Positions 56,601 through 64,000 of a stretch of DNA of 64,000 bases are shown one piece after another (within the stretch, counting starts at the first letter, position 1; every line of letters starts with the position of its first letter). The notes under the pieces were generated by a model. The model was not told where the DNA came from. It was given only the letters and a program-made list of their open reading frames with translations, and did not search any database. The stretch spans positions 1,343,821 to 1,407,820 of the forward strand of contig JAPMOS010000001.1 in assembly GCA_027972325.1 (NCBI GenBank). The letters run 5' to 3'. The translations under genes were made by a program, and so were the position numbers. The stretch comes from Paratrimastix pyriformis (lineage: Eukaryota; Preaxostyla; Paratrimastigidae).

Positions 56601-59600
56601 GCCCCGTCGCCGGTTGCTGAGGCGCCACCTAGTCCCATTGCCTTCGTTGCCCCTGCAAGCGCGGCCGACCTTCCCGCCGGGGCCGCCTCGGTTGCTGGGT
56701 CGCCATTTGCCACCACCTCTGCGTCCCTCCTCGCCCCTGCAAGCTCGGCCAGTCTGCCCGTCGGGGCCGCCACGATTGGTGCTGCTGCTGTTGGTGGCGA
56801 GGCGGCCTGTCCCTCGGCCACTATTCCAACTATTCCAATCGGGTCTCCGACGGCTGTGGATCCCGCCTCCTTCGTCGCCGGAGTGACATCACCAGTTGCC
56901 CTCCGCTCGGCCAGCGCCCACACAGACACGACCGTGGCTCCGGTCGTCAGCTCTTCCACCATCGGCACCTCAGGCACTGTCGAGCTGCCGGCGGAGGCCG
57001 GGCCCGCAAGAACGCAGACTGCAGCAGCGGCAACAGCTATCGCCGGGCCAGTCGGGGCGGTCGGGGTGGCGCCGCAACCCGAGGACGAGCCGCCCGAGGA
57101 CGAGGAGCAGCGCAAACGTCTGTGCGACCCCTGCCTGGCTCGGTTCTTCGTGTTTTCCATCTTCCCTCCGGTCGACGACCCTCCCGCCACACACCGTTCG
57201 TTTCTCCTTTGTCTGCTTTAGACACGCTGGAGTTTGTCGAGTACCTGGAGATGGACCCGGCCGACAGGGACCTGTACTGGATCGCCCGGCAGTGCTCCCA
57301 GGCCGAGCTGCCGGCCGGGTGGGAGGAGGGCGCGACCGAGGACGGGACGCGCTTCTTCACCCAGGCGGCCACGGGGCAGACCAGCTGGGAGTCGCCCGTC
57401 GACCAGTACTACCGCCAGCTGTACGCCTTCGAGAAGCAGAAGAAGCAACGCCGTGCAGCGGGCCTCCCCGAGGACTCCACCGCCAGGCCGCCCGCGGTCT
57501 GTCAGCTGCCAGAGGAGCGCGCCTTCATCCGGCTGCTCACATTGTTTTTGTTCTTTCTGTCCTCCCTTCCCCGTTCAGGACATTTTCCACGTGGGCCCCG
57601 CTGACTTGCCGGTCGCATCCGTCTCGGCCCTTGGTGCGGCGCCCCCTGCCTCGGTTCCTGCTTCTGGTGCTGCCGCTCCTCCACCTGCTGCTCCCGGCGC
57701 GCCCCTTTCACTTGTTGCCCGTCCCGACACGGCCGGGCCCGGCGCCACGTCTGCGAGCGCCAGTGCCACCACCAACGTCACCACGGCCTCCGGAGGCGCG
57801 ACGGCGGGCGCAGCGGTTGTGATGGGGGCCGTTGGGGCTCCGCACCCCGAGGACGAGCCCGAGGACGAAGAGCAGCGCAAACGTCTGTGTCCCGTTTGGT
57901 CGAGGTGTGGTCTCCACATCACTCCCGTCCTCGTCCCGCTCCCCATCGATGACCTTTCTGTTGTGCCTCTCACACGCCACACACCCCGTTGTTCCCACCC
58001 GCACAGACACGCTGGCGTTTGTCGAGTACCTGGAGATGGACCCGGCCGACAGGGACCTGTACTGGATCGCCCGGCGGTGCTCCCAGGCTGAATTACCAGA
58101 CGGCTGGGAGGAGGGCGCGACCGAGGACGGGACGCGCTTCTTCACCCAGGCGGCCACGGGGCAGACCAGCTGGGAGTCGCCCGTCGACCAGTACTACCGC
58201 CAGTTGTACGCCTTCGAGAAGCAGAAGAAGCAACGCCGTGCGGCGGGCCTCCCCGAGGACCCCGCGGCCCAACCACCTGCGGTCTGCCTGCCTCCCCACT
58301 TCACCAGCAACCCCACTCACGCGCCCTCCTTCTTTCCCCGTCCATTGACATTGGCGCCTGCCCAGGACATTTTCCATGTGGTGTCCGCCGCTGCGCCGCT
58401 TGTCTTGGGCCCGTCACCGGCCGCCGGGCAGCCACCTGTCGTTATCCCTGCGCCCCTCGTCGCCCCGTCAACCGCGATCAGTCATTCCGTCGTTGCTGCT
58501 GCTGCTCCGACTGAAGCGGCTTCTCCCTCGGCGGCCATCACTGCTCCTGTCGAGGCTCCGGTGGCAGTAGCCTCCATCCCTGCCCCCTCGGTCACCGCCG
58601 CACCGGCAACAGCAGCCTCAGTGGCGGCCAGCCACACAGCCACGACCGCTGCTTTGGCCGGTGCCACTTCTGCCACCACCACCTCCCTGATTCCGGTCCC
58701 TGCCGCTGCTGACATCACCATCGTCAATGCCGCTGCTGCCCCCGCTGCCATATCCGCCGTGGCAACCGCCGTCACTCCCACGACCACTGTCACTGCCTCA
58801 GCAGCGGTTGCTCTTGTGGGGCCGGTCGAGACGCGCCCCGAGGACGAGCCGCCCGAGGACGAGGAGCAGCGCAAACGTCTGTGGGTCCCACTCGCGCCTG
58901 GGTTCCCTTCCGTGTTCTCATCTTCCCTTTTGTCGTATCTACCGCCCGCCCGCCCGCCAAACACCGTTCGTTTCTCCTTTGCCGGTTGCAGACACGCTGG
59001 AGTTTGTCGAGTACCTGGAGATGGACCCGGCCGACAGGGACCTGTACTGGATCGCCCGGCAGTGCTCCCAGGCTGAATTACCAGACGGCTGGGAGGAGGG
59101 CGCGACCGAGGACGGGACGCGCTTCTTCACCCAGGCGGCCACGGGACAGACCAGCTGGGAGTCGCCCGTCGACCAGTACTACCGCCAGCTGTACGCCTTC
59201 GAGAAGCAGAAGAAGCAACGCCTTGCGGCGGGCCTCCCCGAGGACCCCGCGGCCCAACCACCTGCGGTCTGCCTTTCTCGCCTCCCTCTCGGCTGATCCC
59301 TTCATTCTCTGACCGCGTCACGTAGGACATCTTCCACCCTGTGGCCCCCGCCCAGCCCGCCTTGGCGTCGTCATCGATTCCCGTCCAGCCCGCCCCCGCC
59401 CCCGCCTCACCGACCTCCCCTCAGTCGTCGTCCTTGGCTGCGCCCACTGGCGGCGCCATTCACTTGACTCCCCTGCCGCCTCTTCTCGGGCCCGCCATCC
59501 CCACACCCGCCGCCCCTTCGCTTGCTCTGGCCCGCTCCCCGCCGAGCCCCGGCCCATCGACCCGGACGGCAGCCGGGATGGGCCTCGACAGCACCGAGGG

Positions 59601-62600
59601 TGGCAGTCCGGCCCCCCCGCCACAGGTCCCCGAGCGGCCCCAGTTCTTCTTCCGGGCCGACCTCCCCCGCCCCGGCGCCCGGCTCATCCAGCTGGAGACC
59701 CTCGACCCCGAGTCCCGCAACCGTCCGTGCCACCCCATCATGCGTCCACCCTTCCTGCCTTCTGCCTTCGTCCTTCCTCCACCCACTCATGGCATCGCCG
59801 CCTCGGATGGTCTCGCTTGGCCTGAGCAGAGATCCTGCAGTTTGTCGAGTACCTGGACATGGACCCGGCCGACACGGACCTGTACTGGATCGCCCAGCAG
59901 TGCTCCCAGGCCGACATGCCGCCCGGATGGGTCGAAGAGTCCGCCAAGCCGCCCCTCCGCTGCCTCTCTGCCTGCCTGGGCCTGGGCCCGGGCCTGGCAT
60001 GGTGGGTCTCACCGCATCTTCTCTTCTGCCTGCCGCTCGGTCGGGATCTTCTAGCGAGGGCCCCGATGGGACGCGCTTCTTCTGCCACATCCTCACCGGG
60101 CAGACCAGCTGGGAGTCGCCCGTCGACCAGTACTACCGCCAGCTGTACGCCTTCGAGAAGCAGAAGAAGCAACGCCTTGCGGCGGGCCTCCCCGAAGACC
60201 CCGCGGCCCGTCCGCCCACGGTCCGCCCTCCTCGCCGCCCCCCACCAGAGCAGTGCCAGAAGATCCGCTCACCTCATCCCGGCGTGCCCACGGACATGCG
60301 CAGGACCCGATGGGCCGCTCCTCGAGCACCCAGTCGCTCTTCTCCGGGCGCCATACTGCCGCCGGGGTGGAGGCGCCCCCGAGCCCGACACCATCGGAGC
60401 CGGGCCCGCCCCCGGCCCTGCTGGACGAGGGCGCGGGAAACACCGGAGAGCCGGTCCGGCAGCACCGTGCCGTGGGGGTCCGCCGCCGTGCGCTGGTGGC
60501 CCGGGTCCAGACCCAGGCCCTCCGCGAGCGCCGCCGGGCCGCCCAGGCACGCGCTGCGGGCGGTCCCGCCTGGCTCGCGATGGCCATCCCTCCCCCCCGC
60601 TCACGCAGCGCCATCCTGCCCTCAGCCACTGCCACCGCAAGCGCACCGGCTGTCCCGCCTGCCGCAACGTTTGCCGCCCTGCCTCCGTCGGCCTCTCCGC
60701 CGGCCGTCGCCCAAGCCCAACAGGCGGACCAGACGGCCAACCCGTTTTGGGGCGCCCTTGCTTCTGTGGGCCCTCCCCGCCACTCGCCCCGCCGCCTCCC
60801 CGCGGCGCCAGCCACCGCTTCCCCCTGCCCACAGCCCCCACCCTCCGTGGTCTCTCCTCCCGCTGCCAGTGGCTGCGTCCCGGCCGAGGTCCCTTCTCCC
60901 ACCCCCCCGGCCCCCGGCGCGGCGCTCACGACGCCACCCCAACCCCCATCCACCCCGGCCCCATTGGCGCCACCGCCATTACTCCCATCCCCGCCTGCAC
61001 TGGCCGGGGGTGCGCGCCTTCTTCCCCCGCCGCCGACGGGCGCCCCATCCGCAGCCGGTACCGACCTGCCCTTGGTCCTCGCAGCCGCGCCCGCCAGCCC
61101 CTCGGCTGCAGCTGCCGTCCTTGCAGATGCGGCCCCGTCGCCCCCCGCCACCCCCCCGCCTCCCACTGTCCTCCTTGCTGCACCCGCACCCTCGGTTGCC
61201 AGGCCGGGCCCGCAATCACAGGAGGCGACGCCCCCGCAGACCTCCCCGTCCGCGCTTCTCGCGACTCCGGCGGCCCAAGGCCCCCTCGAACTCCCTGCCC
61301 GCACGGAGGCGGCCCTCACCTCAGCCCCCGAGGCGGCAGCAGTCACATCGGTCCCCGCGCCCCAGGCCCCGGCGCCCCAGGCCCCCGCGCCCCAGGCCCC
61401 CGCGCCGGCCGCCCTCCTGCTGGAGCCGCCCGCCCATGCGGCGGATGCTGCCCTGACTGGAACTGGCACCCTGATCGTGTTGGCTGCCCCAACGGCCGTC
61501 CCCTCGACCTATTCACCGGTCACCCAAACTGCTGCTGCGCCGGTCGGGGCAGCGGCCGTGGTGGAGGCCATCCCGGCAACCACCATGCCAGTCGGCGCCA
61601 CAACGGAGACACTGGCAGCTGTCCCCGCCGTCGGCGCCCCGGATGTCACTGCGGAGGGCGCGGCCACCCCCGCGGCTCCCACGCTGGCGGATGCCTCCCC
61701 GCTCTCCATTGCGCAGGCCACCCCGCCGACAGTCACCACCGCACCGGCAGGCACGGCCAGCCCAGCAACGACAGTCACCCCAACAGAGGCTCGCGCGACA
61801 AGCGCCGCCGCAGCAGTTGCTGTTGAGGCATCCTCCCCGCCTGGCGTAGCCACCCCCCTGGAGGCGACAACTTCGGCAGCAGCCACCCCGGCAGCCGCAA
61901 CAACGACGCTGGCCCTCGACGCCGGGGCCGCAGTTTCTGCAGCTGCAGAGGCAGCCACCCCGGCAGAAGCCACCGTGGAGATCACGGCTGCAGAAGTTGT
62001 TGAGGCAGCGGCAGCCCCGATCGCAGCGGTTGGAATCACCACGGCAGCGATCACTGCGGCAACAAAACCCCCGGATTTCACCGCTCCGGCGGCAGCAGCC
62101 AGCTCGGTGGCAGCCAGCTCGGTGGCAGCCAGCTCGGTGGCAGCCAGCTCGGTGGCAGCCAGCTCGGTGGCAGCCAGCTCGGCGGCAGCAACCCCAGCAG
62201 CAGTGGTTGCAGAGGTCGCCACCCTGGCGGTAGTAACCACCGTGACGGCACCAACCCGGGCGCCAGTGGAGATCGCCCAGGCACCAGCGGAGGTCGCCCA
62301 GGCACCAGCGGAGGTCGCCCAGGCACCAGCGGAGATCGCCCAGGCACCAGCGGAGGTCGCCCAGGCACCAGCGGAGGTCGCCCAGGCACCAGCGGAGGTC
62401 GCCCAGGCACCAGCGGAGGTCGCCCAGGCACCAGCGGAGGTCGCCCAGGCACCAGCGGAGGTCGCGCCGGTACCCGCGAAAGTCGCCACCACACCAGCGG
62501 AGGTCGCCCCGGCACCAACCACGGCAGGCACCATAACAACCACGGGAGCAGCCGCGACCACCACAACGGCAGCAACAGAGGTCGCCCTGGCGGCAGTGGT

Positions 62601-64000
62601 AGCCGCCCCGGCACCAGCGGAGGTTGTCATAGCAGCAGTCGAGATCGCCCCTGCTGCAGCCACCATGGCAGCAATGGAGGTTGCCTCGGCAGGAGCAGCA
62701 GCCACGGCGGCATCGGATACAGCAGCCGCCCCGGCGCCAGCCGCCCCGGCGCCAGCCGCCCCGGCGCCAGCCGCCCCGGCGCCAGCCGCCCCGGCGCCAG
62801 CCGCCCCGGCGCCAGCCGCCCCGGCGCCAGCCGCCCCGGCGCCAGCCGCCCCGGCGCCAGCCGCCCCGGCGCCAGCCGCCCCGGCGCCAGCCGCCCAGCC
62901 GCCGTTCACCTCCCAGGCGCCGCCAGCCACCCAGGCGCCAGCCTCCCAGGCGCCAGCCGCCCCGGCGCCAGCCTCCCAGGCGCCAGCCGCCCCGGCGCCA
63001 CCCTCCCAGGCGCCACCCTCCCAGGCGCCACCCTCCCAGGCGCCACCCTCCCAGGCGCCAGTGGATGTCGCCCCGGCAACAGCCGCTATGCCAGCAATGG
63101 GGTCCCTGTCCGGATTGGCTGTCACCCCAGTGGTTGCGGCTGTCAGCCCGGACGCCGCATCGGCGGCCCAAGCGATCGCTCTGGAGGCCACCCCAACAGT
63201 CGCGGCCCCCCCGGCCGCAGCAGCAGGCTGGCTCCCGCCGGCCGCTTCCAGGACCCAGTGCGGGCCGGCCGTGGTCGAGGCAGCGAGTGCACCCGTCCAG
63301 GTTGCTGCCCAATCTGAGACGCAGGGGCCCGCCGAGGCTGCCCCCATCTCGGCTGGCGCGCCAGCCAGGGCCACCCAAACTTGGGCCGCAGCAGAGGTGC
63401 TGGCGGCTGACATGTCCGCGCTGCCGCCCCAGCCGGACCCAGGTGCCTCCGCCCCCGCTGTCGGGGCCCCGGCCCCGTGCCCAAGTCCTGCCCCGCCTCC
63501 CGCTCGCACCCCTGCGCTGACTCTGGCCCCGAGCGAGGCCGCCCTGCCCCCCGAGACCCTCGTCGGGCCGGCCGTCGCCCCCGAGGTGGCCTCGGTGGGC
63601 TCTCTCGGCCCAGCCGCCGGGACCTTGGGAATCTCCCCCCGTGGACCGGTGGTACCCGCGCTCGCCCCCTCCCTGAAGATGGCCGCCCTGCAGACGGTGA
63701 CGGAGGTGGCGGCGCCTGTCCCTGCCGCGCCGCTTCCCGCCAAACTCATCTGCGGGGAGCTCGAGGACACCACACCCAGCACCCAATCTGCCGGCACCCG
63801 GGGGCCGCTCCTCTTCGCTGGCCCCGTCGGTGCTGCTCTGGCATCCTCGGCCCCCGCCCTGGCCTGCCCCGCTGATGGCCCCTGTTGCGGCCCCTGTTGC
63901 GGCCCCTGTTGCGGCCCCTGTTGCGGCCCCTGCCACGGCCCCTGCCACGCCGCCCGTATCTGCCACTCTCCCGGCTCTCCCTCTTGTGTCCGCTGGGGCT
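47697..64000 (+). CDS. Giant protein with 13 CEP164-type WW modules, at least 30 exons, runs off the window end
   Basis: Exon ends: 47697-47869, 47935-48097, 48166-48925, 48981-49089, 49156-49321, 49371-49872, 50974-51086, 51142-51635, 51770-52044, 52104-52650, 52756-53030, 53091-53595, 53712-53986, 54038-54341, 54478-54586, 54711-55027, 55105-55213, 55333-55498, 55602-56103, 56222-56496, 56559-57117, 57222-57496, 57579-57882, 58007-58281, 58366-58876, 58992-59266, 59326-59722, 59830-59938, 60055-60219, 60304->64000. All 29 donors are GTCTG or GTCCG. Exons 1-29 sum to 9,009 nt (3,003 codons) and stay open throughout. Each module has a helical part '[18 protein letters not shown]', a WW domain 'LPxGWEE' to 'TSWESPV', and '[16 protein letters not shown]'. 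The closest family I know is the CEP164 N-terminal WW region (distal appendages of basal bodies). Linkers are Pro/Ala/Thr-rich. The last exon is a 1,200-residue low-complexity tail. Confidence 0.88.
47763..48080 (+). repeat. WW module 1 (split, most diverged)
   Basis: Split by intron 47870-47934. It has '[18 protein letters not shown]' and '[16 protein letters not shown]'. It sits in the less GC-rich 5' part of the gene and differs most from the others, so it may be the oldest. Confidence 0.85.
48981..49321 (+). repeat. WW module 2 (split, 109 + 166 nt)
   Basis: Intron 49090-49155 separates the helical half from the WW half. The following exon starts with 'NPF' and includes a (PQ)n run from (CACAGC)n near 49,503. 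Confidence 0.88.
49873..50973 (+). other. Longest intron of the WW gene (1.1 kb), no nested gene seen
   Basis: This intron lies between exons 6 and 7. It contains a GT-rich stretch (49,955-49,995) and long tracts of CGTCC/TGTCC pentamers (50,150-50,215 and 50,400-50,560). Open frames on both strands are repeat-derived. No tRNA or other RNA gene is recognised. Confidence 0.6.
50974..51280 (+). repeat. WW module 3 (split)
   Basis: Intron 51087-51141 splits it. It continues without an intron into an 'NPFVIKEPG' linker that ends in a Gln/Glu/Asp run. Confidence 0.88.
51770..52044 (+). repeat. WW module 4 (unsplit, 275 nt)
   Basis: One 275-nt exon. Reads '[17 protein letters not shown]'. The upstream intron end CCCACCCGCACAG is shared with module 11. 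Confidence 0.9.
52756..53030 (+). repeat. WW module 5 (unsplit, 275 nt)
   Basis: Reads '[14 protein letters not shown]' and 'LPAGWEEGT'. The linker exon before it ends '[13 protein letters not shown]', a signature repeated before modules 5, 6, 10 and 12. Confidence 0.9.
53712..53986 (+). repeat. WW module 6 (unsplit, 275 nt)
   Basis: Near-identical to module 5, but 'LRAGWEEG' replaces the Pro of 'LPxGW'. The next linker is short, with (CCGCCAC)-type Ala/Thr repeats. Confidence 0.9.
54478..54880 (+). repeat. WW module 7 (split)
   Basis: Intron 54587-54710 splits it. The WW half reads '[19 protein letters not shown]', closer to module 1 than to the unsplit copies. Confidence 0.88.
55105..55498 (+). 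repeat. WW module 8 (split, 109 + 166 nt)
   Basis: Intron 55214-55332 splits it. Reads '[18 protein letters not shown]'. Sequence after the WW is '[13 protein letters not shown]'. Confidence 0.88.
56222..56496 (+). repeat. WW module 9 (unsplit, 275 nt)
   Basis: Nearly identical at DNA level to modules 4 and 11 ('[16 protein letters not shown]'). The following intron and '[11 protein letters not shown]' linker copy those after module 5. Confidence 0.9.
57222..57496 (+). repeat. WW module 10 (unsplit, 275 nt)
   Basis: Reads '[16 protein letters not shown]', like module 5. Confidence 0.9.
58007..58281 (+). repeat. WW module 11 (unsplit, 275 nt)
   Basis: As module 4 except 'LAFVEYL' for 'LEFVEYL'. 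Confidence 0.9.
58992..59266 (+). repeat. WW module 12 (unsplit, 275 nt)
   Basis: Mixed type: '[16 protein letters not shown]' and '[13 protein letters not shown]'. The upstream intron ends TTTGCCGGTTGCAG, as before module 5. Confidence 0.9.
59830..60219 (+). repeat. WW module 13 (split, 109 + 165 nt)
   Basis: Intron 59939-60054 splits it. Reads '[20 protein letters not shown]' and '[15 protein letters not shown]'. It is the last module; only low-complexity sequence follows. Confidence 0.88.
62094..62180 (+). repeat. 15-bp coding repeat (AASSV)n
   Basis: About six copies of a 15-bp unit in the last exon of the WW gene, in frame, encoding Ala-Ala-Ser-Ser-Val. Confidence 0.9.
62269..62465 (+). 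repeat. 21-bp coding repeat (EVAQAPA)n
   Basis: About nine copies of a 21-bp unit encoding seven residues, with Val/Ile variation. All copies stay in the exon frame. Confidence 0.9.
62728..62892 (+). repeat. 15-bp coding repeat (AAPAP)n
   Basis: About 11 near-pure copies, then related [10 protein letters not shown] units to about 63,060. The period is a multiple of three, unlike the intron arrays. Confidence 0.9.
63867..63950 (+). repeat. 12-bp repeat at the window end, reading frame doubtful
   Basis: Units of CCCCTGTTGCGG read Gly-Pro-Cys-Cys in the exon frame but Ala-Pro-Val-Ala one frame over, which fits the rest of the tail better. A one-base error in the CCCC at about 63,867 would explain this. 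Confidence 0.7.

Noticed and set aside
47697-60219. Reading the WW modules as several separate genes
   Set aside because: Every gap between modules has a donor and an acceptor that restore the frame, and no internal promoter-like interval or terminal stop is needed.
61509-63966. Minus-strand 762- and 817-codon frames as separate genes
   Set aside because: They are shadows of the plus-strand exon, whose frame continues from 29 upstream exons with matching phase.

Overview
The window is nuclear DNA from a very GC-rich, intron-rich unicellular eukaryote. Single-copy eukaryotic genes are recognisable after splicing: Aquarius, eRF1, PRMT5, PIG-O, acyl-CoA-binding protein and archaemetzincin. A CEP164-like WW protein suggests a flagellated or ciliated cell. 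I cannot place the species; a free-living flagellate of the Preaxostyla kind is only one possibility. The code looks standard: spliced genes end in TAA, TGA and TAG, and none needs a reassigned stop.

Genes are packed tightly and often in divergent pairs with 40-155 bp between start codons. Left to right: Aquarius 5' part (-), an unknown gene (-), C69 dipeptidase (+), RING/B-box protein (-), PIG-O (+), acyl-CoA-binding protein (-), eRF1 (+), an ankyrin/coiled-coil protein (-), a degenerate SIRT6-like sirtuin fused to a YEATS domain (+), an RBBP9-like hydrolase (-), an NPF/DPF-rich protein (-), PRMT5 (+) with a tRNA-Pro(CGG) gene in one intron, a dynamin-like GTPase (-), a Pro/Ala-rich protein (-), an EamA transporter (-), a broken LINE with repeat-rich flanks (-, about 36.85-44.9 kb), archaemetzincin (+, no intron), a short-chain dehydrogenase (-), and from 47,697 to the window end one huge gene (+) with 13 tandem CEP164-type WW modules in at least 30 exons.

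Three properties run through the window. First, almost every intron starts GTCYG (Y = C or T), not GTRAG; all 29 introns of the WW gene do. Second, introns carry long pure arrays, often of 5-bp units, and poly-C runs of about 30 on the sense strand. Third, most genes have a less GC-rich 5' end that changes abruptly into extremely GC-rich sequence. Several conserved proteins have altered key residues (sirtuin, hydrolase nucleophile, eRF1 NIKS). A few have single-base frame slips next to homopolymers that look like sequencing errors.

The genes do not form one pathway. The parts of most interest are the 13-module WW gene, the pseudo-sirtuin/YEATS fusion and the unusual 5' splice-site consensus. 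Exon limits come from reading splice signals and protein similarity by eye; there is no transcript evidence.
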